Below are positions 17,479-26,460 of a stretch of 64,000 nt of DNA, one piece after another (positions within the stretch are counted from its first letter, which is position 1; each line of letters opens with the position of its first letter). Below the pieces are notes generated by a model. It worked only from the letters and a program-made list of their open reading frames with translations. It was not told where the DNA came from and made no database searches. The position numbers and the translations under genes were made by a program. Source of the stretch: Flexifilum sp963727545 (GTDB lineage Bacteria; Chloroflexota; Anaerolineae; Aggregatilineales; Phototrophicaceae); the NCBI GenBank assembly GCA_963727545.1, contig CAVSGS010000013.1, forward strand, positions 186,001-250,000. The letters are read 5' to 3'.

Positions 17479-17506
17479 TTGCGCGACCAGACGTTGCGAA
17501 TACAAT
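17479..17506 (+). promoter_or_regulatory. Promoter of ftsZ
   Basis: TTGCGC at 17479 and TACAAT at 17501 with 16 bases between form a sigma-70-like promoter in the 178-base ftsA-ftsZ gap. It suggests that ftsZ has its own expression level. A GAGGAAGGG ribosome site precedes the ftsZ ATG. Confidence 0.5.
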
Positions 17507-17570
17507 AGAGTCAATTTCATCTGGCGCTCATCTCTGGATTAGACGGAATCTTTGAGGAAGGGCTGATTTT

Positions 17571-18791
17571 ATGGATATGCTTACTCCGGGCGAAAACTTC
17601 GCGCAGATTAAGGTGGTCGGTGTCGGCGGTGGGGGTAACAACGCCGTGAACCGGATGATCGCCGAAGGACTGGGCGGCGTCGAATTTATCTCGATCAACA
17701 CGGACAATCAGGCGCTGATGCTGTCGAAGGCGAAGACGCGCGTGCGCATCGGAGATAAGCTGACGCGAGGACTCGGCGCGGGCGGCAACCCCGAAATCGG
17801 GCGTAAAGCCGCTGAAGAAAGTTCTGACGAACTCTACGAAGTCCTGCGCGGTGCGGACATGATCTTCATCGCCAGCGGGATGGGCGGCGGCACCGGCACT
17901 GGCGCTTCGCCGGTCGTCGCGCAGATCGCCAAGGAACTCGGCGCGCTGACCATCGGCGTTGTGACCCGTCCGTTCACCTTCGAAGGTGCGCGGCGGCAGC
18001 AGTCCGCCGAAGCCGGGATCGAGGCGCTCAAGAGCCAAGTCGATACCTTGATCGTCATCCCCAACGATCGCCTGCTTCAGATCGCCAGCAAAAACGCCAG
18101 CTTGCAGCAAGCTTTCTCGCTGGCGGACGACGTGCTGCGTCAAGGTATTCAGGGTATCTCTGAACTGATTACCGTCCCGGCGCTGATCAACCTCGACTTC
18201 GCCGACGTGCGGACGATCATGTCCGAGGGTGGGGCGGCGTTGATGGCAGTCGGTCATTCGGTCGGCGACGAGCGCGCGCGGAAAGCCTCGGAAGCGGCGA
18301 TCAGCAGCGCTTTGCTCGACGTGACCATCGACGGCGCGCGCGGCATCCTGTTCAACATCACCGGCGGTCCGGACCTCAGCCTGTTCGAAGTCAACGAAGC
18401 GGCGGCGATCATCAAGGAAGCGGCACACCCCGAAGTCAACCTGATCTTCGGCGCGCAGATCGACGAAGCGATGGGCGACGAAGTCCGCGTCACCGTGATT
18501 GCGACCGGCTTCGAGCACAGCAGCCGCGTTCAGCGTAAGCTGGAACAGCAGTCGCCCTATCGTCCGGCGCAGCAGCAGCCGGCACCGCGTCAGCAGACGC
18601 AGCAGCCACCGGCGCAGCAGCGCCCGATGCAGCAGTACAGCGCCCCGGCGCAGCCGCCGGCTCAGCAACAGCAGCCGATGCCGCCGGAACAGCCACCGCA
18701 GCCGAAACCGCAGCAGTCGGACAACTTCAGCGCGCGGGTCTACGACGAAGACAACATCGAAATTCCAACGTTCCTGCGTAAACGTCGCTAA
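17571..18791 (+). CDS. ftsZ: Cell division GTPase FtsZ
   Basis: FtsZ is the tubulin homologue that forms the Z ring. 406 residues. GTPase signature GGGTGTGASP at residues 105-114, N-terminal VGVGGGGNNAVNRMI, T7 region NLDFADVRTIM with the catalytic Asp. After the globular domain (about residue 320) comes a Gln/Pro-rich linker of about 65 residues and a conserved C-terminal peptide (IEIPTFLRKRR) that docks to FtsA. The poly-Gln/Pro linker is longer than average. It closes the dcw cluster. Confidence 0.97.
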   Translation: MDMLTPGENFAQIKVVGVGGGGNNAVNRMIAEGLGGVEFISINTDNQALMLSKAKTRVRIGDKLTRGLGAGGNPEIGRKAAEESSDELYEVLRGADMIFIASGMGGGTGTGASPVVAQIAKELGALTIGVVTRPFTFEGARRQQSAEAGIEALKSQVDTLIVIPNDRLLQIASKNASLQQAFSLADDVLRQGIQGISELITVPALINLDFADVRTIMSEGGAALMAVGHSVGDERARKASEAAISSALLDVTIDGARGILFNITGGPDLSLFEVNEAAAIIKEAAHPEVNLIFGAQIDEAMGDEVRVTVIATGFEHSSRVQRKLEQQSPYRPAQQQPAPRQQTQQPPAQQRPMQQYSAPAQPPAQQQQPMPPEQPPQPKPQQSDNFSARVYDEDNIEIPTFLRKRR

Positions 18792-19283
18792 ATTTACCGG
18801 GTGCCGGGCGGAGTCTCTGCCCGGCATCGCCTCCTCATTCAGACTCAGTGGATCGGCACTTTGCCATGCTCAGCCCGTGAGCATGGCAGCTTTGTGCGCG
18901 TTAGGGTGAGTCGGTAAATCATCCGCTTTACGCGATTCATGGCTTGTGGGATTCGTGGTAAAGGTGGGAAATCCACCTCGGTCCAGAACCGTTTTCTAAC
19001 CGAACTGATGCGTAGTTTTAGTGGACAAGAACATCTGGTCGTGCTACATTTTGTTTAATGATTTTAATCAATTTTTGACGTTCTCTTGAGTACCTCACTG
19101 ACACTAAACGGTCGTTTTTTTGCTGCGTGAGGGGATCATTTGCTGATTGCTTAACTGATATTCCTGAAGGACGGCTGGGTTGAGTTACAGCCGCTTCTTG
19201 TTTGTTTTCCCTGTAGCAAGATTTGTTTTTTGTTACACTTGTCCGTTTCTAGTACGAGTCGGTTGATGGAAGGGTAGAGTGCA
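18792..19283. other. Non-coding gap between ftsZ and nrdJ
   Basis: No gene seen in 492 bases. Two hairpins lie at the ftsZ end: GCCGGGC (18803-18809) with GCCCGGC (18819-18825), and an 11-bp stem TGCCATGCTCA (18862-18872) with TGAGCATGGCA (18878-18888); either could end the ftsZ transcript but neither has a long T tract. The rest is AT-rich. TGTTACACT at 19231-19239 is a plausible extended -10 for nrdJ. I looked for and did not find a cobalamin riboswitch consensus. Confidence 0.5.
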
Positions 19284-22200
19284 ATGGTTCAACCTGCCAA
19301 GTCAAAGCAGCGTAACCAGCTTCACGAATTAGGTTATAAGATTTTTCTGGATCGGTACGCCCAGAAAGATATGACCCGCGCGACCTTGGCGGTCGGCGAC
19401 ACGGTGATCGTGGTGGTGGATCCGACGACCGGGCAGCGTGAAATCGGTAAAGTGACGGTGCTGGATCTGCCGAAGGTGACGATCAAGCTGCTTGACGGCG
19501 AAGTGGTCACGCGCGACGTGGAAAATGTCGACAAGCCGCTGGAAACCGATCCCGGGCAGATGATGGATCGGGTGGCGAAAGGCATCGCGGCGGTCGAGAC
19601 GTCGCCGGAGGCGCAGCAGGAGTGGACCAAGCGGTTCCGCTGGCTCTTGGACGACTTCAAATTTGTTCCCGCCGGTCGTATTCTTACTGCTGCCGGTACT
19701 GACCAATTACTAACCTACTATAACTGCTACGTTGTTCCTTCTCCGGGAGATTCGCGCGGCGGCATTATCGAGACGCTGCGCCAGATGACCGAGATCATGT
19801 CGCGCGGCGGCGGCGTCGGCATCAACATCTCGTCGCTGCGTCCGCGCCAGTCTTACGTCAAGGGCGTCAACGGGCGGTCGAGCGGCGCGGTGTCGTGGGG
19901 CGCGCTCTACAGCTTCGTCACCGGCTTGATCGAGCAGGGCGGGTCGCGGCGCGGCGCGCTGATGCTGATCATGAACGACTGGCATCCCGACGTCTTCGAG
20001 TTCATCAACAGCAAGCGCGAATCCGGCAAGATCACCAACGCCAACATCAGTGTCGGCGTCTCTGATAAGCTGATGGAAGCAGTCAAGGCGGACGGTGACT
20101 GGGAGATGATGTTCCCGGATACCAGCACACCGGGCTACGACGATTTGTGGGATGGCGACCTTGATGCGTGGATCGCGGCGGGGCGTCCGGTAGTGTCCTA
20201 TCGCACCGTCAAGGCGCGCGAGCTGTGGAACGCGATCATCGAGAGCGCGTGGGCGAGCGCCGAGCCGGGCGTTTTCTTCCGTGAGCGCTACAACAAGATG
20301 TCGAACAGCGCCTACTTCGCGCCGATCATCTGCACCAATCCCTGCACAACGGGTGATACCCTCGTTTCGACGGAAGACGGCTATGTCCAAGCGCGTGATT
20401 TGCAGGTTGGTATGAAAATACGCACGCCTGCGGGGTTGAAGCCGATCGAAAAAATCTATAACAACGGTGTTCAGAAGATTTACCGAGTAGAGTTCTCTGA
20501 CGGTGGTTTCCTCGAATGCACGGCGGATCACAAATTGAAGGTTGTGCGCGGCAAGAAGTACGAGTGGGTTGCCGTCCGCGATCTGAATAAGGGTGACAAG
20601 GTTCTGGTTTCGCCGAACGAGGCGTTTGGCTCGGCTCGGCGTTTGCCGGAAGAAGCGATCACCTACATTCAGAAACGCACACTAGAAGTATCTGATTTCT
20701 ATGATCGGAAGCTCGGTATGCTCGTTGGCGCGGTGATCGGCGACGGCACGTTGCGAAAGATAAACAATAGAAACAGCCACGCCTATCAATGTAAAGTTGC
20801 TTTTGGCGCAGGTGAGCCGGAGTGGATGGACAAGTTTGAAGCTACCCTCACCGAAATGGGCATCCATACGTCGCGGGCGCAAACACAAAAGGATATTCCC
20901 CACGCGGATGGTACGGTCGTGCTGCATCAATCGCTGCGTCTTGAGTGCTACAAGTTGGCGACGCTGCTGATCAAAATTGGGATGCAGCCGAACGTGAAAG
21001 CGCCGGATAAGACGATCCCGGCTGCCTTCATGACGCTGGATCGGGAATTCTTGGCTGGTATTCTCGACGGATTGTTCTCGACCGATGGCAGCGTCTTGAT
21101 GAAGCGCGACAACCCGATGCTTCGCTTCCATACGTCGTCGTATGAACTCGCGCAGCAGGTGCGGTTGCTGCTGTTGCAGTTTGGCATTCATGGTCGCATC
21201 TACACTGTGAAACGTGATGCGAACCTGATGTATGACGGTCGGTCGATGGTTGGAACCGGCATCAAGTACGACGTCGTGATCATGAACGAGGGCATCGCGC
21301 AGTTCTACAGTGAGATCGGCTTGAGCCATCCGCAGAAACAAGAACGTCTCAAAGACATCGCCGAAAATTGGCATTATCAAGGCGGTTCGTGGCTGGCATC
21401 AGTCGTCTCAGTCGAAGATACCGGGCGTGAAGAAGAAGTCTATGACCTCTACGAGCCGAATACGCTGACGTGGATTACGAACGGTTACGTCTCGTTTGAT
21501 TGCGGCGAGCAAGGACTCCCGGCGTGGGGCGTTTGCAACCTCGGCGCGCTCAACCTGTCCAAGTTCTACGACGAAGAAGCCAACGACGTCGATTGGGATG
21601 ACCTCGACGTGAGCGTGCGCTATGCAACGCGCTTCCTCGATAACGTGATCGACAGCACGCCCTACTTCTTTGACGAGAATGCTCAGCAGCAGTTGGGCGA
21701 GCGCCGCGTCGGGCTAAACAACATGGGCTTGGCGGAACTGATGATCCGTCTCGGTATTCGCTACGGCAGCGAAGAGTCGACCAAGTTCATCGACAAGCTC
21801 TACAGTTTCATCACGCGGGCGGCTTACGAAACGTCGGTCGAACTGGCTCAGGAAAAGGGCGCGTTCCCCAAATTCGACGCCGAGAAATTCGTCCAGAGCG
21901 GCTTCATGCAGGCGATGCCCGAAGACATCCGCGCCAGCGTCAAGGAACACGGTATCCGCAACGTCACCCTGCTGACGCAAGCGCCCAACGGCACCACCGG
22001 CACGATGGTCAACACCTCGACCGGCATCGAGCCGTTCTTCTCGTGGGTCTACTATCGTAAGAGCCGCTTGGGGCTGCACGAGGAGCAGGTGCCGATCGTG
22101 CAGGAGTGGTTCGCCGAGCACCCCGGTATCGAGCAGCTGCCCGACTATTTCGTCACGGCGATGGAACTTACGCCGGAAGAGCACGTTCGGGTGCAGGCAG

Positions 22201-22991
22201 CGATCCAGCGGTGGGTCAATTCGAGCATCAGCAAGACCTCGAATCTGCCCAGCCACTATACCGTCGAGCAGACGCGCGAACTCTACGAGCTGATGTATGA
22301 CCTCGGCTGCAAGGGCGGCACCATCTACCGCGACGGCAGCCGCGACGAGCAGGTCTTGATGCTCAAGGGCGACGAGCGCGCCGAAGCCGAAGCTAAGGCG
22401 CTGGAAAAGCCGGTCGAGCAGGTGGCGACGCCGCATCACGTCTATCCGCGTCCGAAGAAGCTGCAAGGCGTGACCGTCGTCTCCAAGACGCCCTATGGCA
22501 CCGCCTACATCACCATGAACAGCGATGAGCAGGGCTTCCCGTTTGAAGTCTTCATCACTGCGCCGGGCAAGGCGGGCAGCGACCTGCAAGCCGACGCCGA
22601 AGGCTTGGGGCGGATGATCTCGCTGCAACTGCGCACGACCGCGCCGCAGAATCGGCTGAAAATGCTCAGGCTGATCGTCGATCAGCTTCAGGGCATCGGC
22701 GGGTCGCGCTCGGTGGGCTTGGGCATCAATCGCGTGATGTCGCTGCCGGATGCGGTCGCCGGGGCGCTGCTGAATCAGTACTACCCGGAAGATACGGCGC
22801 AGCAGCTCAACCTGTTCAACGGGCAAGACGACATGATGGGCTTGGCGGCGACCCAAGTGGCGGTCGCCGAAGTCACCAACACCAACGGCTACCTGAGCGG
22901 CGCCGACATCTGCCCGTCGTGCGGGACGATCTCGCTGATCCGCGCGGAAGGCTGCCGTAAGTGCCTCACCTGCGGCTACAGCGAGTGCTAA
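19284..22991 (+). CDS. nrdJ: AdoCbl-dependent class II ribonucleotide reductase with intein
   Basis: NrdJ reduces ribonucleotides to deoxyribonucleotides with an adenosylcobalamin-generated thiyl radical, with or without oxygen. The 1235-residue reading frame is two exteins (353 + 496 = 849 residues, a normal NrdJ) around a 386-residue intein. N-extein: YNCYVVPSPGDSRGGI, SRGGGVGINISSLRP. Joined exteins give NPCGEQGLPAWGVCNLGALN; the Cys of NPCGE is the radical-bearing residue in the family and Glu the general base. The C-terminus ends in paired Cys (CPSCG and CRKCLTCGYSEC), the redox shuttle that is re-reduced by thioredoxin. No other reductase is in the window. Confidence 0.95.
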   Translation: MVQPAKSKQRNQLHELGYKIFLDRYAQKDMTRATLAVGDTVIVVVDPTTGQREIGKVTVLDLPKVTIKLLDGEVVTRDVENVDKPLETDPGQMMDRVAKGIAAVETSPEAQQEWTKRFRWLLDDFKFVPAGRILTAAGTDQLLTYYNCYVVPSPGDSRGGIIETLRQMTEIMSRGGGVGINISSLRPRQSYVKGVNGRSSGAVSWGALYSFVTGLIEQGGSRRGALMLIMNDWHPDVFEFINSKRESGKITNANISVGVSDKLMEAVKADGDWEMMFPDTSTPGYDDLWDGDLDAWIAAGRPVVSYRTVKARELWNAIIESAWASAEPGVFFRERYNKMSNSAYFAPIICTNPCTTGDTLVSTEDGYVQARDLQVGMKIRTPAGLKPIEKIYNNGVQKIYRVEFSDGGFLECTADHKLKVVRGKKYEWVAVRDLNKGDKVLVSPNEAFGSARRLPEEAITYIQKRTLEVSDFYDRKLGMLVGAVIGDGTLRKINNRNSHAYQCKVAFGAGEPEWMDKFEATLTEMGIHTSRAQTQKDIPHADGTVVLHQSLRLECYKLATLLIKIGMQPNVKAPDKTIPAAFMTLDREFLAGILDGLFSTDGSVLMKRDNPMLRFHTSSYELAQQVRLLLLQFGIHGRIYTVKRDANLMYDGRSMVGTGIKYDVVIMNEGIAQFYSEIGLSHPQKQERLKDIAENWHYQGGSWLASVVSVEDTGREEEVYDLYEPNTLTWITNGYVSFDCGEQGLPAWGVCNLGALNLSKFYDEEANDVDWDDLDVSVRYATRFLDNVIDSTPYFFDENAQQQLGERRVGLNNMGLAELMIRLGIRYGSEESTKFIDKLYSFITRAAYETSVELAQEKGAFPKFDAEKFVQSGFMQAMPEDIRASVKEHGIRNVTLLTQAPNGTTGTMVNTSTGIEPFFSWVYYRKSRLGLHEEQVPIVQEWFAEHPGIEQLPDYFVTAMELTPEEHVRVQAAIQRWVNSSISKTSNLPSHYTVEQTRELYELMYDLGCKGGTIYRDGSRDEQVLMLKGDERAEAEAKALEKPVEQVATPHHVYPRPKKLQGVTVVSKTPYGTAYITMNSDEQGFPFEVFITAPGKAGSDLQADAEGLGRMISLQLRTTAPQNRLKMLRLIVDQLQGIGGSRSVGLGINRVMSLPDAVAGALLNQYYPEDTAQQLNLFNGQDDMMGLAATQVAVAEVTNTNGYLSGADICPSCGTISLIRAEGCRKCLTCGYSEC
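20343..21500 (+). mobile_element. Intein with LAGLIDADG endonuclease in nrdJ
   Basis: Begins at Cys354 (CTTGDTLVSTEDG, block A) and ends at Asp739 (TWITNGYVSFD) right before the C-extein Cys740. Block B TADH motif is in FLECTADHKLKVV. The central homing endonuclease has two LAGLIDADG helices: LGMLVGAVIGDG (about residues 477-488) and FLAGILDGLFSTDG (589-602), both with the catalytic acidic residue. The last two residues are Phe-Asp instead of the usual His-Asn. Insertion splits NPC|GEQ so that the +1 splicing nucleophile is also the enzyme's radical cysteine. Base composition is more AT-rich than the exteins, in line with horizontal origin. Confidence 0.93.
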
Positions 22992-22997
22992 GCTGGA

Positions 22998-23030
22998 TTA
23001 CCGGGGCGAGCCTAAGGCTCGCCCCGGTAA
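22998..23030. terminator. 16-bp perfect hairpin between convergent genes
   Basis: TTACCGGGGCGAGCCT (22998-23013) pairs perfectly with 23015-23030 around a single base. It lies 6 bases after the nrdJ stop and 12 bases before the end of the minus-strand gene. A two-way terminator is likely from position, but there is no T tract, and the core resembles the GGGGCG palindrome family, so it may be a repeat used as a terminator. Confidence 0.6.
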
Positions 23031-23042
23031 CATGTTGTCGAT

Positions 23043-24311
23043 TTACCGACTAACGCAAACGTGCGCGAGGACAGTGGCATCGATCAAGGGTGGGCAGCTC
23101 GTCGAGAGTGATATATTCGGTATGTCGTACTCTTTTGGTACTAAGTGCGCGACGAGCCGATCCCACTGATTTGTGTCAGATGCCCATGTGCAGTCACTGT
23201 GGATCGGAATATTGCGCCGATCGTCCGCGAACGGCTGTACCCACCACTGGTTCGTGTACGCAAACAAGGCGACTTTGTAGTCTCCGTTGCAGTAGTTTGA
23301 TGGACTAACCGTCCCCGAAACGTAATTCGCGTTCGCGTCCATAGTGATTACTGCTGTTGGCGCAGTTGTGGTCGGCACGGAGGCTGAATTCCCCGAACTA
23401 ACACCCCGACCACAACGTGCTGCGAGATCATCCAGCGCAGCGCTTGCTGCGTCGATTGCCGCCAAGATGTCGTTCTGGTTGCCACCCTGCAGCGCATTCT
23501 GGATGTTGGCGATCAACGGATAAACGGGTGTCATCGCGCTGTTATCGCAACCGCCTTGAGCGGCGGCTGGTGTGGGTTGTTCAACGTTTGAAATCACAAT
23601 TTCGGTTTCTTGCCCGGTAGCTGGTGTTCCCGGTGGGTTGATCAGCCACAGGTTTATGCGCAGTAGCATTTCGGGGTTTTCCGGGGGCACGGTGCCCGTG
23701 AAATCCCATTGATGGATGATCGCAGCGGTCGAAGGATCGCTTCCCGACAGTGCGCGAAATTCAACTGACGTCGGTTGCCAGTTGAATTCTAAGACGTTGG
23801 GAGTCGGCGCTGTGAGGTAGAACTGTTCGCGGTGACCGGGCGAAGCATAGGGCTGAACGACGAACTGAGCATTTGGCGCACCGGGTTGACTCCAACTCGA
23901 TGCCTCAAAATCAATTTCCTTATCTGTGGTTTGATAGAGGAACAGCCCAAGTACGACATTTGAATCCAGTGCATTAAGTGGCGTCGCCGTGTAGAAGCGA
24001 TATAGACCATAACTGGCGGGATTGACGGCATAAACCTCGGCGCTATTCCAGACGCCATTGGCATATCTAATCTTCAGGTGTAGATAGCCATTGTTATCTA
24101 CCCAAACACTCTGGGAGTTGTCGGAGAAGTTGTTTGGTCCCGGTCCTAGGTTGGTTCCTGCTTTGACGTACCACTCTTGCCCGGCAAATTGAACAGTTCT
24201 GCCGTTGGTCTGGGCTGTTGGTGCGGCAGAGACAGGTTGGATCGAGAGTGCGAATAAGGTAAGTACTCCAAAAAGAATCAGGACGAGAGAAAGCCGTTTG
24301 ACGCCGTTCAT
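23043..24311 (-). CDS. Secreted GH16-like protein with C-terminal shared domain
   Basis: A 422-residue exported protein. Residues 1-30 form a signal peptide (LILFGVLTLFALSIQPVSAA). Residues 40-240 resemble a concanavalin-like GH16 glycosidase fold, with KEIDFEASSW giving Glu132, Asp134 and Glu136 in the EIDxE catalytic pattern of the family. A helical linker with one Cys follows, then a Thr/Ala linker and a C-terminal domain (about 335-422: VSGTVSPSNYCNGDYKVALF, NQWWVQP, DCTW) that recurs in the neighbouring gene. The substrate would be a beta-glucan or similar polymer, but activity is untested. Base composition is lower in GC than the flanking genes, hinting at transfer. Confidence 0.7.
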   Translation of the reverse strand: MNGVKRLSLVLILFGVLTLFALSIQPVSAAPTAQTNGRTVQFAGQEWYVKAGTNLGPGPNNFSDNSQSVWVDNNGYLHLKIRYANGVWNSAEVYAVNPASYGLYRFYTATPLNALDSNVVLGLFLYQTTDKEIDFEASSWSQPGAPNAQFVVQPYASPGHREQFYLTAPTPNVLEFNWQPTSVEFRALSGSDPSTAAIIHQWDFTGTVPPENPEMLLRINLWLINPPGTPATGQETEIVISNVEQPTPAAAQGGCDNSAMTPVYPLIANIQNALQGGNQNDILAAIDAASAALDDLAARCGRGVSSGNSASVPTTTAPTAVITMDANANYVSGTVSPSNYCNGDYKVALFAYTNQWWVQPFADDRRNIPIHSDCTWASDTNQWDRLVAHLVPKEYDIPNISLSTSCPPLIDATVLAHVCVSR

Positions 24312-24342
24312 GTAAATCTCTCCTGAACAACTACGTATGAAT

Positions 24343-25056
24343 TTATTGAGTAAAAGGACAAATCTCAGCGAATAGCCGAATCTTGTCCTGTACTTCTAAC
24401 TTTCCGCTTGGGCAGCCTGATGCTCCAGTTATGGTTCTTGGTGCTATTACCTCAGCGCTGACTACGTAGACTGCAAGTGCTTCCCAAGTGCGCGTGTGTA
24501 TCAGCCAGTTACAGTCGCTGTCAATTTGCGTACCGCTGATGAAGTTATCGGGTTGAATATCCCATTCTGTCCATTGGTTACCAGCCGTTGCGTACAAGAG
24601 GATCTTGTAGGTGTCATCGCAGAAGGCAGAACTCACCTTTCCAGTGACGGTGTCTCCATTAACGCTGGTGATTTCTAGGCTGGCGGTAGGGGTACTGGTC
24701 GGCGCTGGAATTGCCGTTGGAGATGGTAATGTTGGAGCCGGAGTTAGAGTGGGCGCAGGGGGCGGTGTTACTGTCGCCGTTGGTGTCGGTGTAGCGTCTA
24801 TCGTCACGGCTACCGTCGGAGTAGGGATTGGCGTTGTCGGTGGACACGTAATGCTCAGCCAGCATTGAATTACAGGGATAATAACCGGGACAAAGGCAAC
24901 GATGATCGTGACAATGACACCCGCTAACGCTATTTTGTCGTTTGGGGAGAGGCTGCCAAGCGTTTCCCGGAATGATCGTTTTGGCTTAACAGGCTCAGAA
25001 GCTTGCGGAGGCTCGTCTTCTTCGCTCGGAGGTGGGGTTGATGATGAAGGATTCAT
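24343..25056 (-). CDS. Membrane-anchored protein sharing the GH16 neighbour's C-terminal domain
   Basis: A 237-residue protein of unknown function. Residues 1-35 are Pro/Ser/Glu-rich and cytoplasmic, one transmembrane helix follows (IALAGVIVTIIVAFVPVII), then about 60 residues of Pro/Thr repeats (a rigid extracellular stalk), then a folded domain from about 150 to the end. That domain (VTGKVSSAFCDDTYKILLYA, NQWTEWDIQP, SDCNW, CPSG) aligns with the last 90 residues of the GH16-like protein 31 bases downstream. The pair are probably cotranscribed. ATG 25056 is chosen over an upstream TTG. A surface polysaccharide-binding role is inference only. Confidence 0.6.
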   Translation of the reverse strand: MNPSSSTPPPSEEDEPPQASEPVKPKRSFRETLGSLSPNDKIALAGVIVTIIVAFVPVIIPVIQCWLSITCPPTTPIPTPTVAVTIDATPTPTATVTPPPAPTLTPAPTLPSPTAIPAPTSTPTASLEITSVNGDTVTGKVSSAFCDDTYKILLYATAGNQWTEWDIQPDNFISGTQIDSDCNWLIHTRTWEALAVYVVSAEVIAPRTITGASGCPSGKLEVQDKIRLFAEICPFTQ

Positions 25057-25203
25057 AATTAGAGGCAAGCTTTACTTTACGAATAGCATAATAAGTGATT
25101 TCATATATTATATTCATTTTTATGTGTCGTTATAGTCACTATTTAGTGATGACATTTGTTCATTAGGTGTTTTACGCGACCGAATCGAAATCGGAAATCC
25201 GCT

Positions 25204-25212
25204 TGGTATAAT
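25204..25212 (+). promoter_or_regulatory. Extended -10 promoter
   Basis: TTGGTATAAT contains a perfect -10 (25207-25212) with the TGn extension. It reads towards the gene at 25247 and lies in an AT-rich divergent gap shared with the minus-strand membrane gene. Confidence 0.55.
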
Positions 25213-25246
25213 GTGTGTTCTCTCTACGCACGTGACAGGCAATTCA

Positions 25247-25807
25247 ATGACCGATTTTTCCGATATTGATCTCTCGGCTTACTGGCAAGAACCCGACTTT
25301 CTGCTCGCTGAAATGGTCTCGCTGCTGGCGAACCGCGCCAACTCGCAGCTTGGGATCACGCTGCTGGTCAAAGGAGCGATCTTGACCGGGACGCTGGTCG
25401 GCGAGCGCGATTATCTGAACCGCGTCAACACCATGTTCAAGCAGATGGCGCGCGAGTCGCTGGTCAAGCCGACCAAGGATGACCTCGCCTCGATTGACGA
25501 CGCCTTCGGCTTCGACGAACTGGTCGAGGACAACTATCCTGATGACGCGGAAAGCGAGGATCAGGCAGCCGAAGCCGCCGAACCGACCGCCGAAGCGCCC
25601 GAATTCGTCGAACCTTCGCCAATTCGCCACCTGCACCTCAAAGACCCGATCCTGATCTACCCCGGTGCGACGCTCAGTTTCACCGAGAGCGCGCTGCCGA
25701 TCCTGCGAATTCGGCTGGCGGCGATTGACGGCTGGATGCTGGGGCGCATCAGCGTGATCGCCGACGATGACGACGACGTGCTGCCCGATGTCGGCTTCAT
25801 CCACTAA
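25247..25807 (+). CDS. Hypothetical protein, acidic middle
   Basis: A 186-residue soluble protein I do not recognise with confidence. ATG 25247 (MTDFSDIDLSAYW) is preferred over upstream codons because it lies downstream of the likely promoter's start site. Residues 15-60 contain SQLGITLLVKGAILTGTLVG, which weakly recalls the gas-vesicle accessory protein GvpU; no other gas-vesicle gene is present. Residues 75-125 are very acidic and Ala/Pro-rich, probably a linker. The end (ILRIRLAAIDGWMLGRISVI) looks like beta strands. Its stop overlaps the next gene by 20 bases. Confidence 0.6.
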   Translation: MTDFSDIDLSAYWQEPDFLLAEMVSLLANRANSQLGITLLVKGAILTGTLVGERDYLNRVNTMFKQMARESLVKPTKDDLASIDDAFGFDELVEDNYPDDAESEDQAAEAAEPTAEAPEFVEPSPIRHLHLKDPILIYPGATLSFTESALPILRIRLAAIDGWMLGRISVIADDDDDVLPDVGFIH

Positions 25808-26444
25808 CGCGCGCACGTGGCTGCGCTTCAATCGGCGTCGTCTGCTGCGGGCGCTGCTGTTTCTGGTCGGCGTCTGGCTGGTCGCCTGCTGCGCTATGGC
25901 GATTGGTGTCGTCGTTTACGGGCAGACCGATCGCGCGCAGCCTGCTGACGTGATCGTCGTGCTCGGCTCCGGCTTGAACCCCGATCTGACGCCGGGACCG
26001 GCGCTCACCCGTCGCTCCGAGCGCGCCGCCGATCTCTGGAAAGCGGGCTACGCTTCGGCGATCATCTGCTCCGGCGGCTACACCACCAGCGCGATCCGCA
26101 GCGAAGCCTTCGGCTGCGGTCAAGTGCTGCGCGCCAATGGCGTTCCGCTCGATGCCATCATCCTCGAAGCGAGCAGCCGCAGCACCGAGGAAAATGCCTA
26201 CTACTCGCACGAGATTATGCAGGATCACGGCTGGACGACGGCGCTGGTCGTCAGCGATGCTTATCACCTGCTGCGGGCAACGTGGATTTTCTCGCTGCAA
26301 GACTACCAGTTCTCGACGACTCCGGCAGTGTCACCGCCGCCCCTCGATCTGGTCAAGGCGGTCGCGCGCGAGGTGATCGCGCTCCACTGGCAGGCATTCA
26401 AGACGATCTTTCACCTGCCCTACACCTACGTCCCCTATCTGTAA
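25788..26444 (+). CDS. YdcF/SanA-like membrane protein (DUF218)
   Basis: A 218-residue protein with one N-terminal transmembrane helix (about 18-41, LLRALLFLVGVWLVACCAMA) followed by a DUF218 domain: DVIVVLGSGLNPDLTPGPAL, ADLWKAGYASAIICSGGY, SRSTEENAYYSHEIM and VVSDAYHLLRA. The family includes ElyC, SanA and YdcF, tied to envelope and vancomycin sensitivity in enteric bacteria; the biochemical activity is unclear. The upstream gene overlaps the start, so they are probably coupled. ATG 25788 is a choice; ATG 25767 is in frame. Confidence 0.8.
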   Translation: MSASSTNARTWLRFNRRRLLRALLFLVGVWLVACCAMAIGVVVYGQTDRAQPADVIVVLGSGLNPDLTPGPALTRRSERAADLWKAGYASAIICSGGYTTSAIRSEAFGCGQVLRANGVPLDAIILEASSRSTEENAYYSHEIMQDHGWTTALVVSDAYHLLRATWIFSLQDYQFSTTPAVSPPPLDLVKAVAREVIALHWQAFKTIFHLPYTYVPYL

Positions 26445-26460
26445 GCTCGCCTTATTTTAA

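Noticed and set aside
19020..19283. Cobalamin riboswitch upstream of nrdJ
   Set aside because: The AT-rich leader was checked for B12-box-like consensus and none was seen.
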